A stretch of DNA of 64,000 nucleotides from Burkholderia multivorans ATCC BAA-247 (GCF_000959525.1 NZ_CP009832.1:2542001-2606000); one strand, 5' to 3'. Numbered from the stretch's first letter, positions 27,045 through 37,555 are shown. Numbers and translations: made by a program. Notes: a model not told the origin generated them from the letters alone.

Positions 27045-29892
27045 GGTCGGGCGATGATTCGGAGGAGGATGGCGCGGGCAGCGCGTCGGGTTCGTCGTCG
27101 GGCACGGCGGGCGTGTCCGGCGGCGTGTCGACCGGCAGCGTGAACCAGAAGCGCGCGCCCGTCACGCGGCCGTCGGGCGCGGTGCGGTTGAGTGCGCCGA
27201 TTCTACCGCCGTGCGCTTCGACGATCGCGCGGCAGATCGCGAGGCCGAGCCCGATGCCGGGCGTCGCCGATTCCTTCTCGCCGCGCGTGAACTTGTCGAA
27301 GATCCGCGTTTCCATGCCGGCCGGCAGGCCGGGGCCGCGATCGTCGACATGCACGCGCACGAACGGTCTTGCGTCAGGCGCGCCGTCGTCGGTCACGCGC
27401 TCCGCGCCGATCTCGATCGGCGTGTCGGGCGGCGTGTACTTCGCCGCGTTCTCGAACAGGTTGGTGAACAGGCGCTCCATCAGTACCGCGTCCATCTGCA
27501 GCAGCGGCAGGTCGGGCGGCAGCGCGACGCGCACCGGATGGCGCGCGAGCACGCGCTTGCAGGCGGCCAGCGCCGCGCCGACCGTCTCCTCGAGCAGCGA
27601 CCACTGGCGCTTGAGCTGCAGGCTGCCGGCCTGCAGCCGCGCCATGTCGAGCAGGTTCGTGACGATGCCGGTCATGCGCAGCGCCTCGTCGTGGATCGCG
27701 TCGACGAGTTCGCCTTCGCGCTGCGCGATGCGCGCGGCAGCGGCCGCGTCGCCCGCCGGTGCAGCGGCGCGAGCGTTCGCGAGCATCGAGGAGAAGCCGA
27801 CGATCGTCGTGAGCGGCGTGCGCAGGTCGTGCGAGATCGCCGACAGCAGCGAGTTGCGCAGCCGCTCGGATTCCATGCTGACGAGCGCGTCGCGCGCGAT
27901 GTCGACGTAATGCACGCGCTCGAGCGCGAGTGCGATCTGCGCGGCGAACGCGTCGAGCATCCGCCGCTGCTCGGGCACTTCGAGCTCGCGCGGCTCGTTC
28001 GACGCAACCGCGAGCACGCCGCGCGTGCGCATCGGCGCCTTCAGCGGCAAGTACAGCGCGATCGTCGCGGGCAGCGTCTCGGTGCCGCGGCCGGCCGGCT
28101 TCTGCTGGTCGTATACCCACTGGCCGACGTCGCTGTCGAGATCGGCGCCGGTCAGCGTGACGGTCGCGTCGGGATCCTCGATCTTCTGCTGCACCTGGTC
28201 CGCGCTGTCCGGCAGCAGGATCGCGACGCGCGCGCGGAACACCTCGGCCACATGGCGGCTGCCGATCTCGACGATCTGCTCGGTGGTCAGCGCCGCGCCC
28301 AGCTCGCGCGCCATCGCATAGATCGCGCCGGTACGGCGTTCGCGGCGCTGCGCGAGGTCGGCCTCGCGCGTGAGGCTCGACGTCAGGTGGCTGATCACGA
28401 GCGACGTCAGCAGCATCCCGAAGAAGGTCAGCAGGTACTGCGTATCGCTGACCGACAGCGACATGCGCGGCGGCACGAAGAAGAAATCGAACGCGGCCAC
28501 CGACAGGAACGACTGCAGCACGCCCGGGCCGCGTCCGAGCCGCACGGCGGAGAACACGACGCCGAGCAGGTACAGCATCACGAGATTGGTCAGGTCGAGC
28601 CGCTCGGCGACGACGCTCGCGACGACCGTGATCGCCGCGCAGATCGCGGCCGCGTACGCATAGTGGCGCGGCGGCGAACGACGGCCGCCGAGCCGCGCGA
28701 ACGCGTCGCGCCAGTCGCGCACGCGCGCGTCGAGCGGCGCCGCGCGCACCTCGTCGCTCGCCGACGCACGGATCAGCATCAGGTCGACGTCGCCGGCGCG
28801 CTCGGCGAGCTGGTCGCCGAACGGCCGTGCGAACCAGCGCGCGAGGCCGGTCTTCTGCGAGCCGCCCGCGACGAGCTTCGACACGTTGCGCACCTTCGCA
28901 TAGCCGATCAGCGCCGCGACCGCATCGCCGCCGGCGAGCGTGGCCGTCTCCGCGCCGAGTTCGGCCGCGAGCTTCAGCGCGTCGAGCGTGCGCTGCCGCT
29001 CGGCATCGGGCAGCCGCTGCAGGCGCGGCGTCTCGACATACACGGCAATCCAGTCGGCCTTCAGGCTCGCCGCGAGCCGCGCGGCCGCGCGCACCAGCGT
29101 CGGCGCCTCGGGGCCCGGGCCGACGCAGACGAGCAAGCGTTCGCGCGCCTGCCAGATGCGCTGGATCGAACGGTCCGCACGGTATTCGCGCATCTGCGCG
29201 TCGACGCGATCGGCGGTGCGCCGCAACGCCAGTTCGCGCAGCGCGATCAGGTTGCCCTTGCGGAAGAAGTTGCGCACCGCACGCTCGGCCTGCTGCGCGA
29301 GATAGACCTTGCCGTCGCGCATCCGCGCGAGCAATTCCTCGGCCGGCAGGTCGACCAGCGTGACTTCGTCGGCCGCGTCGAACACGCGGTCGGGCACCGT
29401 CTCCCAGACGCGGATGCCGGTAATCGCGCCGACCACGTCGTTCAGGCTTTCGAGATGCTGGACGTTGACGGTCGTATAGACGTCGATCCCCGCGTCGAGC
29501 AGCTCGTACACGTCCTGCCAGCGCTTCAGGTGCCGCGCGCCCTGCACGTTCGAATGCGCGAGCTCGTCGACGAGGATCAGCTGCGGCGCGCGTGCGAGCG
29601 CGGCGTCGAGATCGAATTCGACGAGCGTGCGGCCGCGATAGTCGAGGCGCGCGAGCGGCAGCACGTCGAGGCCGTCGAGCAGCGCGGCGGTTTCGCCACG
29701 GCCGTGCGTCTCGACGATGCCGACCACGACATCGACGCCGTCCTGCCTGCGCTGGCGCGCGGCCTGCAGCATCGCGTAGGTCTTGCCGACGCCGGCCGAC
29801 GCGCCGAAGAAGATCTTGAGCCGGCCGCGCCGCTGCTTTTCCTCGTCGCGTTGCAGCTTGTCGAGCAGTTGATCGGGATCGGGGCGGTTCAT
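27037..29892 (-). CDS. kdpD: KdpD osmosensitive K+ channel histidine kinase
   Basis: Sensor kinase for low K+ or turgor. The 951-residue protein, from the ATG at 29892 (MNRPDPDQLLDKLQ), has an N-terminal KdpD domain with the Walker-type GASAGVGKT (residues 30-38). A universal-stress-like domain, four closely spaced membrane helices in the middle, a GAF-like region, the HisKA box SAISHDLRTPLTTIVGFSS with the phosphorylated His, and the HATPase domain (NLFENAAKYTPP, DRGPGLP, GIGLGLAI) follow. The frame is open 45 codons upstream, but this is non-coding. It follows kdpC by 151 bases. Confidence 0.96.
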   Translation of the reverse strand: MNRPDPDQLLDKLQRDEEKQRRGRLKIFFGASAGVGKTYAMLQAARQRRQDGVDVVVGIVETHGRGETAALLDGLDVLPLARLDYRGRTLVEFDLDAALARAPQLILVDELAHSNVQGARHLKRWQDVYELLDAGIDVYTTVNVQHLESLNDVVGAITGIRVWETVPDRVFDAADEVTLVDLPAEELLARMRDGKVYLAQQAERAVRNFFRKGNLIALRELALRRTADRVDAQMREYRADRSIQRIWQARERLLVCVGPGPEAPTLVRAAARLAASLKADWIAVYVETPRLQRLPDAERQRTLDALKLAAELGAETATLAGGDAVAALIGYAKVRNVSKLVAGGSQKTGLARWFARPFGDQLAERAGDVDLMLIRASASDEVRAAPLDARVRDWRDAFARLGGRRSPPRHYAYAAAICAAITVVASVVAERLDLTNLVMLYLLGVVFSAVRLGRGPGVLQSFLSVAAFDFFFVPPRMSLSVSDTQYLLTFFGMLLTSLVISHLTSSLTREADLAQRRERRTGAIYAMARELGAALTTEQIVEIGSRHVAEVFRARVAILLPDSADQVQQKIEDPDATVTLTGADLDSDVGQWVYDQQKPAGRGTETLPATIALYLPLKAPMRTRGVLAVASNEPRELEVPEQRRMLDAFAAQIALALERVHYVDIARDALVSMESERLRNSLLSAISHDLRTPLTTIVGFSSMLANARAAAPAGDAAAAARIAQREGELVDAIHDEALRMTGIVTNLLDMARLQAGSLQLKRQWSLLEETVGAALAACKRVLARHPVRVALPPDLPLLQMDAVLMERLFTNLFENAAKYTPPDTPIEIGAERVTDDGAPDARPFVRVHVDDRGPGLPAGMETRIFDKFTRGEKESATPGIGLGLAICRAIVEAHGGRIGALNRTAPDGRVTGARFWFTLPVDTPPDTPAVPDDEPDALPAPSSSESSPDHE

Positions 29893-30043
29893 GCTGGCGG
29901 AAGGCGGAGCGCCCGGGAGCGCGCAAGTGAAGGCATTGTCGGTCCAAATCGCCGCAAAAGGCAAAGACGGCGCGCGCGCCGTCGAAAAACCCGCATCCGG
30001 CGCGGCACGTGTCGCACCGGACGGCACGTGCCGCGCCGCATGC

Positions 30044-30625
30044 TCAGTGTGCGGCCTGCGCCGCGTCGAGCGCGAGGTTCAGCTTCAGCACGTTCACGCG
30101 CGGCTCGCCGAGCACGCCGAACTGGCGCCCCGTCGTGTTCGCGGCGACGAGCTGCGCGACCGTCTCGCGCGCGAGATGGCGCGCGTTGGCGACGCGTTCG
30201 ATCTGGTAGGCGGCAGCGGCCGGCGTGATCTCCGGATCGAGGCCGCTCGCCGACGCCGTCACGAGATCGACCGGCACCGGTTTCGACAGGTCGGTGCCCG
30301 CATCGCGCAGCGCGGCGATGCGCGCCTTCACCTGCTCGGCGAGCGACGGGTTCAGCGGGCCGAAGTTCGAGCCGCCGGAGCCGGTCGCGTTGTACGGCAT
30401 CGGCGAGGTGGCCGAGAGCCGGCCCCAGAAATACTTCGGCGCGTCGAACGACTGGCCGATCAGCGCGGAGCCGACGATCTGGCCGTTGCGCTCGATTAGG
30501 CTGCCGTTTGCTTGCCACGGGAACACGGCCCGGCCGAACGCGGTCAGCACCGCGGGATACGCGAGCCCCGTGACGGCGGTCAGCACGACAAAAATCACGA
30601 CGAGCGGACGAATCAACGATTTCAT
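30044..30625 (-). CDS. kdpC: KdpC, potassium-transporting ATPase subunit C
   Basis: Accessory subunit of the KdpFABC K+ pump. The 193-residue protein has one N-terminal membrane helix (residues 5-28) and a periplasmic domain with [29 protein letters not shown] and [15 protein letters not shown], both hallmarks of KdpC. It lies 22 bases after kdpB. Confidence 0.96.
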   Translation of the reverse strand: MKSLIRPLVVIFVVLTAVTGLAYPAVLTAFGRAVFPWQANGSLIERNGQIVGSALIGQSFDAPKYFWGRLSATSPMPYNATGSGGSNFGPLNPSLAEQVKARIAALRDAGTDLSKPVPVDLVTASASGLDPEITPAAAAYQIERVANARHLARETVAQLVAANTTGRQFGVLGEPRVNVLKLNLALDAAQAAH

Positions 30626-30647
30626 GATGTTTCCTTCGAGTGGCGCA

Positions 30648-32732
30648 TCAGACCCAGCCGAGCGCGGCGAGCGTCATGTCGATCAGCTTGATGAACGGGA
30701 ACGGCAGTAGCACGCCGCCGAGGCCGTACACGAGCAGGTTGCGGCGCAGCAGCGACGCGGCGCCGAGCGGCCGGTACGCGACGCCCTTCAGCGCGAGCGG
30801 AATCAGCGCGACGATGATCAGCGCGTTGAAGATCACGGCCGACAGGATCGCCGACGCGGGCGAGCTCAGATGCATGATGTCGAGCACCTTCAGCTGCGGA
30901 TAGGTGGTCACGAACGCGGCGGGGATGATTGCGAAATACTTGGCGATGTCGTTCGCGATCGAGAACGTCGTCAGCGAGCCGCGCGTCATCAGCATCTGCT
31001 TGCCGATCTCGACGATCTCGATCAGCTTGGTCGGATTCGAGTCGAGGTCGACCATGTTGCCCGCTTCCTTCGCGGCCTGCGTGCCGGTGTTCATCGCGAC
31101 CGCGACGTCGGCCTGCGCGAGCGCCGGCGCGTCGTTGGTGCCGTCGCCCGTCATCGCGACGAGGCGTCCGGCCGCCTGATGCTCGCGGATCGTCGCGAGC
31201 TTCGTTTCCGGCGTCGCTTCCGCGAGGAAGTCGTCGACGCCCGCCTCCGCCGCGATCGCCGCGGCCGTCAGCCGGTTGTCGCCCGTCACCATCACGGTCT
31301 TGATGCCCATCTTGCGCAGCTCCGCGAAGCGCTCCTTGATGCCGCCCTTCACGATGTCCTTCAGCTCGATCACGCCGAGCACGCGCGCCGCGCCCTGCTG
31401 CAGCTCGGCCACGACGAGCGGCGTGCTGCCGCGGCGCGCGACGTCGTCGACCGCGCGCCGCACTTCGTCGGGAAAGCGGCTGCCGTGCGTCTCGACATAG
31501 CGCTTGATCGCGTCGGCCGCGCCCTTGCGGATCTCGCGCCCCGGCAGGTCGACGCCGCTCATGCGCGTCTGCGCGGAGAAGCCGAGGAAGGTCGCATGCA
31601 GCTGCGCCATGTCGCGTTGACGGATGTTGAAGCGCTCCTTCGCGAGCACGACGATGCTGCGGCCTTCGGGCGTCTCGTCGGCGAGCGACGAGAGCTGCGC
31701 GGCGTCGGCCAGCGCCTCCTCCGTCACGCCGGGCGCCGGCACGAACAGCGACGCCTGGCGATTGCCGAGCGTGATCGTGCCGGTCTTGTCGAGCAGCAGC
31801 ACGTCGACGTCGCCGGCCGCCTCGACCGCACGGCCCGACGTCGCGATCACGTTCGCCTGCATCATCCGGCTCATCCCGGCCACGCCGATCGCAGACAGCA
31901 GGCCGCCGATCGTCGTCGGGATCAGACAGACGAGTAGCGCGACGAGCGCCGTGATCGTCACCACGTGGCCGGCTTTCATCGCGTCGACCGAGAACATCGA
32001 GAACGGCAGCAGCGTCGCGGTCGCGAGCAGCATCACGATCGTCAGCGCGACGAGCAGGATCGTCAGCGCGACCTCGTTCGGCGTCTTCTTGCGCTTCGCG
32101 CCTTCGACCATCGCGATCATCCGGTCGAGGAACGCCTCGCCGGGGTTCGCCGTCACCTTCACGACGATCCAGTCGGACAGCACGCGCGTGCCGCCCGTCA
32201 CCGACGAGAAGTCGCCGCCCGACTCGCGGATCACCGGCGCCGATTCGCCGGTGATCGCCGATTCGTCGACCGACGCGACGCCGTCGACGACCTCGCCGTC
32301 GGCCGGAATCACGTCGCCGGCCTCGACCAGCACGACGTCGCCTTTGCGCAGGTCGGGCGCGGTCGTGATGCGGATCGGCGACTTCGGATGCGGCTCGTTG
32401 AGCTTCTTCGCCATCACGTCTTTCTTCGCGCTGCGCAGCGACGCGGCCTGCGCCTTCGAGCGCCCTTCGGCGAGCGCCTCCGCGAAGTTCGCGAACAGGA
32501 CCGTGAACCACAGCCACAGCGCGATCGCGAGGATGAAGCCGGCCGGCGCGTCGGCCTGCCCCGTGAGCGCGGCGATCCATAGCACCGTCGTCAGGATGCT
32601 GCCGACGTACACGCAGAACATCACCGGGTTGCGGAACTGCGTACGCGGCGTGAGTTTCTTGAACGACGCCACGATCGCCGGACGCACGAGCGCCGGGTCG
32701 AACATGGAGCGGGTAGCGGAATGTTGAGTCAT
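30648..32732 (-). CDS. kdpB: KdpB, potassium-transporting P-type ATPase
   Basis: Energising subunit that hydrolyses ATP to drive K+ uptake through KdpA. The 694-residue protein has the actuator TGES at 161-164, membrane [15 protein letters not shown], the phosphorylated Asp315 in DKTGTIT, and the hinge [17 protein letters not shown]. All catalytic residues are intact. It starts at 32732 ([13 protein letters not shown]), 37 bases after kdpA. Confidence 0.97.
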   Translation of the reverse strand: MTQHSATRSMFDPALVRPAIVASFKKLTPRTQFRNPVMFCVYVGSILTTVLWIAALTGQADAPAGFILAIALWLWFTVLFANFAEALAEGRSKAQAASLRSAKKDVMAKKLNEPHPKSPIRITTAPDLRKGDVVLVEAGDVIPADGEVVDGVASVDESAITGESAPVIRESGGDFSSVTGGTRVLSDWIVVKVTANPGEAFLDRMIAMVEGAKRKKTPNEVALTILLVALTIVMLLATATLLPFSMFSVDAMKAGHVVTITALVALLVCLIPTTIGGLLSAIGVAGMSRMMQANVIATSGRAVEAAGDVDVLLLDKTGTITLGNRQASLFVPAPGVTEEALADAAQLSSLADETPEGRSIVVLAKERFNIRQRDMAQLHATFLGFSAQTRMSGVDLPGREIRKGAADAIKRYVETHGSRFPDEVRRAVDDVARRGSTPLVVAELQQGAARVLGVIELKDIVKGGIKERFAELRKMGIKTVMVTGDNRLTAAAIAAEAGVDDFLAEATPETKLATIREHQAAGRLVAMTGDGTNDAPALAQADVAVAMNTGTQAAKEAGNMVDLDSNPTKLIEIVEIGKQMLMTRGSLTTFSIANDIAKYFAIIPAAFVTTYPQLKVLDIMHLSSPASAILSAVIFNALIIVALIPLALKGVAYRPLGAASLLRRNLLVYGLGGVLLPFPFIKLIDMTLAALGWV

Positions 32733-32769
32733 TGCGATCTCTTCGATGCCTTGTCGTTTCGGCCGCGCG

Positions 32770-34575
32770 TCATGCGCCCAGCCACATCATCAGATGCTCG
32801 ACGCCCGGGCCGAGCGCGAGCGCCGGCACGTAGGTCAGCGCGCCGACCAGCAGCACCGTGCCGAGCAGCAGCACGACGAACAGCGGGCCATGCGTGGGCA
32901 GCGTGCCGCTCGTCGCGGCGATGCGCTTCTTCGACGCGAGCGAGCCGGCGATCGCGAGCACCGGCACGATCGTGCCGAAGCGGCCGAACCACATCGCGAT
33001 CGCGGTCATCCAGTTGTAGAACGGCGTGCCGACCGTCAGGCCCGCAAACGCGCTGCCGTTGTTGTTCGCGGCCGAGCTGAACGCGTAGAGGATTTCCGAA
33101 AAGCCGTGCGGGCCGGGGTTCGCGATGCCGGCCCTGCCCGCATCGACGAGCACGGCGATCGACGTGCCGACCAGCACGAGCAGCGGCGTGAGCAGCACGA
33201 CGATCGACACCATCTTCATCTCGTACGACTCGATCTTCTTGCCGACGTATTCGGGCGTGCGGCCGATCATCAGCCCCGCGACGAACACCGCAAGCAGCGC
33301 GAACACGAGCATCCCGTAGAGCCCCGAGCCGACACCGCCGAACACCACCTCGCCAAGCTGCATCAGCAGCATCGGTACGAGGCCGCCGAGCGGCGTCAGC
33401 GAATCGTGCATCGTGTCGACCGCGCCGCACGACGCGGCCGTGGTCGCGACCGTGAAGATGCCGGTCTGCGCGATGCCGAAGCGCGTTTCCTTGCCTTCCA
33501 TGTTGCCGCCCGGCTGCAGCACGCTGGTCGACTGGTCGACGTGAAGTGCAGCGAGCGTCGGATTGCCGGCCTGCTCGGCGCTCAACTCCACGCCGGTCGC
33601 GACCGCAAAGGCAACCGTCATCGCGGCGAGCACCGCGACGCCCTGCCGGCGATCGCCGATCATGCGGCCGAACACGAGACAGAGCGCGGCCGGGATGATC
33701 AGGATCGCGAAGATCTGCAGGAAGTTCGCGAACGGCGTCGGGTTCTCGAACGGATGCGCGGAATTCGCGTTGAAGAAGCCGCCGCCGTTGGTGCCGAGCA
33801 TCTTGATCGCTTCCTGCGACGCGACCGGGCCCATCGCGAGCGTCTGCTTCGTGAGCGGCGTGGGCACCGTCACCGCATTGCCCTTGTCGTCCTTCACCGG
33901 GTTGCCCTGCGCGTCGAGCTTCGGCGCCGCATAGGTGCTCGCCTGCAGCACCGGCACGTCCTGGTACGTCTTCAGGTTCTGGATCACGCCCTGGCTCATC
34001 AGCAGCGCGGCGACGATCGCCGCCATCGGCACCAGCACATACAGCGTCACGCGCGTCAGGTCGACCCAGAAGTTGCCGATCGTCTGCGCGGTGTGGCGCG
34101 CGAAGCCGCGGATCAGCGCGATCACGACGACGATGCCGGTCGCCGCCGACAGGAAGTTCTGCACGGTCAGGCCGAGCATCTGCGTCAGGTAGCTGACCGT
34201 CTGCTCGGGCGTGTAGTCCTGCCAGTTCGTGTTGGTGACGAAGCTGACGGCCGTGTTGAACGCGCCGTCGACGGTCATCGCGCCGAACTGCTGCGGGTTG
34301 CCGGGCAGCATGCCCTGCACGCGCAGCAGCGCATAGAGGAACAGCGCACCGAGCGCGTTGAACGCGATCGTCGCGATCGCATACTGCTTCCAGTTCATCT
34401 CGGTGCCGGCGTCGACGCCCGCAACGCGATACAGCACGCGTTCGAGCGGCGCGAACACGCGCACGACGCGCGAACTGCCGTCCATCACGGCCGTCAGATA
34501 GCGCGCGACCGGTACGGCGGCCGCGAGCAGCACGACGATGAACAGCAGCGTCTGAAACAGGTTGTTCGCGTTCAT
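32770..34575 (-). CDS. kdpA: KdpA, potassium-binding channel-like subunit
   Basis: K+-translocating subunit, related to Trk/Ktr channels, with four selectivity-filter repeats. The 601-residue polytopic protein starts [17 protein letters not shown]. It contains [31 protein letters not shown] and [13 protein letters not shown], the filter regions. I use the ATG at 34575, which overlaps the kdpF stop (ATGA); a longer open frame upstream covers kdpF in another frame. Confidence 0.96.
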   Translation of the reverse strand: MNANNLFQTLLFIVVLLAAAVPVARYLTAVMDGSSRVVRVFAPLERVLYRVAGVDAGTEMNWKQYAIATIAFNALGALFLYALLRVQGMLPGNPQQFGAMTVDGAFNTAVSFVTNTNWQDYTPEQTVSYLTQMLGLTVQNFLSAATGIVVVIALIRGFARHTAQTIGNFWVDLTRVTLYVLVPMAAIVAALLMSQGVIQNLKTYQDVPVLQASTYAAPKLDAQGNPVKDDKGNAVTVPTPLTKQTLAMGPVASQEAIKMLGTNGGGFFNANSAHPFENPTPFANFLQIFAILIIPAALCLVFGRMIGDRRQGVAVLAAMTVAFAVATGVELSAEQAGNPTLAALHVDQSTSVLQPGGNMEGKETRFGIAQTGIFTVATTAASCGAVDTMHDSLTPLGGLVPMLLMQLGEVVFGGVGSGLYGMLVFALLAVFVAGLMIGRTPEYVGKKIESYEMKMVSIVVLLTPLLVLVGTSIAVLVDAGRAGIANPGPHGFSEILYAFSSAANNNGSAFAGLTVGTPFYNWMTAIAMWFGRFGTIVPVLAIAGSLASKKRIAATSGTLPTHGPLFVVLLLGTVLLVGALTYVPALALGPGVEHLMMWLGA

Positions 34576-34664
34576 TCGATGTCCTCCGCGCGCAGCAGCG
34601 CATAGACGAGATACGCGAACAACAGCGCGGCGGACATCCCCGCGAGCCACAGCATCCAGGTCAT
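34572..34664 (-). CDS. kdpF: KdpF, small stabilising subunit of the Kdp ATPase
   Basis: A 30-residue single-helix membrane peptide ([20 protein letters not shown], then [10 protein letters not shown]) matching KdpF in size, position and character: hydrophobic helix followed by YALLRxE. It stabilises the KdpABC complex. Its stop overlaps the kdpA ATG, and its ATG overlaps the stop of the 35-residue ORF upstream. Confidence 0.88.
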   Translation of the reverse strand: MTWMLWLAGMSAALLFAYLVYALLRAEDIE

Positions 34665-34768
34665 GCGCGCCCCCCGCGGCCGTATTGCGCGAGCTTCTCG
34701 CAACCGGCGATCGAGCCGAGGATCAGCGCGGTGAAGACCGCCAGTGCGCCGATGAAAACCCCATCCAT
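34661..34768 (-). CDS. Small membrane ORF at the head of the kdp operon
   Basis: A 35-codon frame starting [20 protein letters not shown] and ending with a basic tail ([15 protein letters not shown]). It predicts one membrane helix, then a cytoplasmic positively charged end. It starts 49 bases below a possible promoter, and its stop overlaps the kdpF start (ATGA). The coupled arrangement and helix/charge pattern argue for a translated membrane micropeptide. I do not recognise a named family; E. coli has an unrelated small gene (ybfA) in the same position. Confidence 0.6.
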   Translation of the reverse strand: MDGVFIGALAVFTALILGSIAGCEKLAQYGRGGRA

Positions 34769-34806
34769 TTTTGTGTTCTCCGTCGTCGAAATCGGACGAC
34801 TCGAAC

Positions 34807-34870
34807 ATTATGGGAAGGCGCGTAAAGAACGGATCAAAGGTGATCGGGTGGATATAAAAAACGCGTAAAC
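34807..34870 (-). promoter_or_regulatory. Probable kdp promoter and KdpE target region
   Basis: On the minus strand CATAAT (34807-34812) is a plausible -10. About 40 bases upstream lies the T-rich GTTTACGCGTTTTTTATATC (34851-34870), similar in character to the T-rich KdpE site of E. coli. No consensus -35 is seen, as expected for an activator-dependent promoter. Confidence 0.45.
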
Positions 34871-34927
34871 GCGCGCCGCGGCGGGCGCGAGGCGCTGCGG
34901 GACGGCGGGAAACGACGGGCAGGACGG

Positions 34928-34981
34928 GCGGCAGTGCGACTGCCGCGCGCGAGGACGCGTGCCGGCGCGGCGCCGGCACGC
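34928..34981 (-). terminator. Tandem hairpins downstream of the quinone oxidoreductase gene
   Basis: Two perfect inverted repeats lie side by side: GCGGCAGT-GCG-ACTGCCGC (34928-34946) and GTGCCGGCGC-G-GCGCCGGCAC (34959-34979). Neither has a U-tract on the minus strand, so they are RNA 3'-end structures or weak terminators rather than a classical one. Confidence 0.4.
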
Positions 34982-34999
34982 ACTAGGCAAAAGCGGCGG

Positions 35000-35974
35000 T
35001 CAAGGAACGAGAATCGTCGAGCCGGTCGTCTTGCGCGCTTCGAGATCGGCATGCGCGCGGCCGACTTCCGCGAGCGGATAGCGCTGATTGATGCTCGTCT
35101 TCACCTTGCCCGACAGGATCACGTCGAACAGCTCGGCGGCCGCCGATTCGAGATCGGCGCGCTTCGCGATGTACGAGAACAGCGTCGGCCGCGTGAAGAA
35201 CAGCGAGCCGCGCGACGAGAATTCCTTCGAGTCGATCGGGGGCAGCGGGCCCGACGCGTTGCCGAAGCTGACGAAATAGCCGAGCGGCGCGAGACAGTCG
35301 AGCGAGCCGATGTAGGTGTCCTTGCCGATCGAATCGTAGACGACGGGCACGCCCGCGCCGTTCGTGATCTCCTTCACGCGCTGCGTGAAGTTCTCGCGCG
35401 TATAGACGATCGGATGATCGCAGCCGTGCGCCTTCGCGAGCTCGGCCTTCTCGTCGGAGCCGACCGTGCCGATCACGGTCGCGCCGAGCGCCTTCGCCCA
35501 CTGGCACACGAGCAGCCCCACGCCGCCGGCAGCCGCGTGGATCAGGATCGTATCGCCGGCCTTCACCGGATACGTGCGGCGCAGCAGGTAATGGGCCGTC
35601 AGACCCTGCAGCATCACCGACGCCGCGTCGTCGTAGCCGATCCCGTCGGGCAGCTTCACGACGCGCTCGGCCGACAGCACGCGTTCCTGCGCATAGGCGC
35701 CGGGCGGCTGCGCGACGTACGCGACGCGGTCGCCGACTTTCAGCGCGCCGACGCCTTCGCCGACGGCCGTCACCTCGCCGGCCGCCTCCATGCCGAGGCC
35801 GCCGGGCAGCGGCTGCGGATAGAGGCCGGTACGGAAGTACACGTCGATGTAGTTGAGCCCGACCGCATGCTGCTTGATGCGGACTTCGCCCGCCTGCGGC
35901 GCGCCGACCTCGACGTCGACCCACTTCATCACGTCCGGGCCGCCGGGCTGGTCGTATCGGATTGCTTTCGGCAT
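35000..35974 (-). CDS. qor: NADPH:quinone oxidoreductase (zeta-crystallin-like)
   Basis: A 324-residue zinc-free medium-chain dehydrogenase. It has the GroES-like N-terminal domain (VGLNYIDVYFRTGLYP, then GMEAAGEV) and a Rossmann domain with IHAAAGGVGLLVCQWAKALGATVIGTV. No Cys/His catalytic zinc set is present, consistent with the QOR group. It reduces quinones using NADPH. The ATG at 35974 (MPKAIRYDQPGGPDVMKW) is typical; upstream in-frame codons are non-coding. Confidence 0.9.
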   Translation of the reverse strand: MPKAIRYDQPGGPDVMKWVDVEVGAPQAGEVRIKQHAVGLNYIDVYFRTGLYPQPLPGGLGMEAAGEVTAVGEGVGALKVGDRVAYVAQPPGAYAQERVLSAERVVKLPDGIGYDDAASVMLQGLTAHYLLRRTYPVKAGDTILIHAAAGGVGLLVCQWAKALGATVIGTVGSDEKAELAKAHGCDHPIVYTRENFTQRVKEITNGAGVPVVYDSIGKDTYIGSLDCLAPLGYFVSFGNASGPLPPIDSKEFSSRGSLFFTRPTLFSYIAKRADLESAAAELFDVILSGKVKTSINQRYPLAEVGRAHADLEARKTTGSTILVP

Positions 35975-36323
35975 CGTTTCGCTCCTCGTTGGGTGGGAAT
36001 GCAGTGCAGCTGGCGCGTCGGCGTCGGCCGGACGGCGACGCCTTCGTTCGGACGCGCGCACGCACCGCGCGATTCTCGCGCGTCGTGCGCGATTTCGCAG
36101 CGCGTCTTCGCAATCCCTACATGCGCGCAGGGGCATCGCGCAGACTGCCGAACGCTTCGCGCGACGCGCGGCTGACGCCCGGCTTTCGCCGGCTGCGCTG
36201 CGCCGCGATGCCGGAACCGGTGCGCCGTCGGGCAGCGGCTCGCATGCCTGCGCGACAGCCGCGCCGGCACGTCACGGCTGCGGCACCGGCGAGCCCGGCC
36301 GTCGCGGCGCCCTTCACGTCGAC
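35975..36323. other. Non-coding stretch between mgsA and qor
   Basis: These 349 bases show no believable gene; the open frames here are Arg/Ala-rich shadows. It must carry the qor promoter, since mgsA lies upstream on the same strand, but I see no clear -10/-35 pair. No repeat or RNA gene is recognisable. Confidence 0.5.
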
Positions 36324-36716
36324 CTAACAGACGTCCTGCATCGTCCGCGCCAGATCGTCGAGCAGCATCCGCGCGGTCGCGACGTTGGTCGCGACCGGCA
36401 CGTTGTGCACGTCGCACGCGCGCACGAGCGCGGTGATGTCGGGATCGTGCGGCTGCGCGGTCATCGGATCGCGCAGGAACACGACGACGTCGACGCGCCC
36501 GTCCGCCAGTTCCGCGCCGATCTGCAGGTCGCCGCCGAGCGGCCCCGACAGCTTGCGCTCGACCTCGAGCCCGTGCGCGGCCGCGATCCGGCCGCCCGTC
36601 GTGCCGGTGGCGACCAGCCGGCATTGCGCGAGGACCGCGCGGTATTGGCCCGCGAGTGCGACGATCTCGTCCTTCTTCGCGTCGTGCGCAATCAGTGCGA
36701 TGCGGGGTTTGCTCAT
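36324..36716 (-). CDS. mgsA: Methylglyoxal synthase
   Basis: Converts dihydroxyacetone phosphate to methylglyoxal and phosphate, an overflow bypass of glycolysis. The 130-residue protein has [12 protein letters not shown] at the start, the phosphate-binding TGTTGGRI (around 37-44), [11 protein letters not shown] with catalytic Asp63, [15 protein letters not shown] with the conserved His90, and [11 protein letters not shown]. All active-site blocks are present, so it should be functional. Confidence 0.95.
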   Translation of the reverse strand: MSKPRIALIAHDAKKDEIVALAGQYRAVLAQCRLVATGTTGGRIAAAHGLEVERKLSGPLGGDLQIGAELADGRVDVVVFLRDPMTAQPHDPDITALVRACDVHNVPVATNVATARMLLDDLARTMQDVC

Positions 36717-36775
36717 CTCCAGATCCTTCGTCCTTCAGGGTTGTGATTGTCGTTGACGGTACGGCGCGCAAAGCG

Positions 36776-37555
36776 TCAGAACGTGCCGGGGTACGCGCCG
36801 CCGTCGAGCAGCCAGTTCTGGCCGGTGATATACGCGGCATGCACGCTGCAGAGGAACGCGCACGCGGCGCCGAACTCTTCGCGCGTGCCGAGACGGCCGG
36901 CCGGGATTTCCTTCGCACGCCGCGCACGCAATTCGTCGACCGTCACGCCTTGCGCCTTCGCGGCTGCGGCGAGCGTCGTCGCGATGCGGTCGGTATCGAA
37001 CAGCCCCGGCAGCAGGTTGTTGATCGTCACGCCGTGCGGCGCGACCTTGCGTGCGAGCCCGGCAACGAAGCCGGTCAGCCCCGAGCGCGCGCCGTTCGAC
37101 AGCGCCAGCACGTCGATCGGCGCCTTCACGGCCGAGCTCGTGATGTTGACGATCCGGCCGAAGCGCCGCGCGATCATGCCGTCGACGGTTGCGCGGATCA
37201 GCTCGATCGGCGTGAGCATGTTCGCTTCGAGCGCGCGGATCCAGTCGTCGTGCGAGAAATCGCGGAAGTCGCCGGGCGGCGGGCCGCCCGCATTCGTCAC
37301 GAGAATGTCGGGCTGCGGGCACGCGGCCAGCGCGGCCGCGCGACCCTCGGGCGTCGTGATGTCGCACGCGACGGCCGTGACCGACACGTTCGATGCCGCG
37401 CGAATTTCCTCCGCGGTTTCCTCGAGCGTCGCGCGCGTGCGCGCGACGATCACGAGATTCACGCCTTCGGCGGCCAGCGCCTGCGCGCAGCCGCGCCCGA
37501 GTCCCTTGCTCGCCGCGCATACAAGCGCGGTCTTTCCTTCGATGCCGAGATCCAT
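36776..37555 (-). CDS. SDR-family oxidoreductase lacking the YxxxK motif
   Basis: A 259-residue Rossmann protein with the cofactor motif CAASKGLGRGCAQALA, NAGGPPPGDF, the Ser-bearing NITSSAVKAP, and the C-terminal TGQNWLLDGGAYPGTF. At the position of the catalytic Tyr-x3-Lys it has ALSNGARSGLTGF, so both Tyr and Lys are missing. This is known in a subgroup annotated as 3-oxoacyl-ACP reductases or SDR oxidoreductases. Catalysis must differ or the protein may not be a dehydrogenase. The ATG at 37555 is taken; the frame stays open upstream without homology. Confidence 0.83.
   Translation of the reverse strand: MDLGIEGKTALVCAASKGLGRGCAQALAAEGVNLVIVARTRATLEETAEEIRAASNVSVTAVACDITTPEGRAAALAACPQPDILVTNAGGPPPGDFRDFSHDDWIRALEANMLTPIELIRATVDGMIARRFGRIVNITSSAVKAPIDVLALSNGARSGLTGFVAGLARKVAPHGVTINNLLPGLFDTDRIATTLAAAAKAQGVTVDELRARRAKEIPAGRLGTREEFGAACAFLCSVHAAYITGQNWLLDGGAYPGTF

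Noticed and set aside
27211-30228. Long open frame opposite kdpD
   Set aside because: Composition is that of an antisense shadow and there is no recognisable motif; kdpD is certain.
34957-34981. Site-specific recombination or attachment site at the long perfect palindrome
   Set aside because: It sits with a second hairpin directly after qor and has no integrase or repeat partner nearby; an RNA 3'-end structure is simpler.
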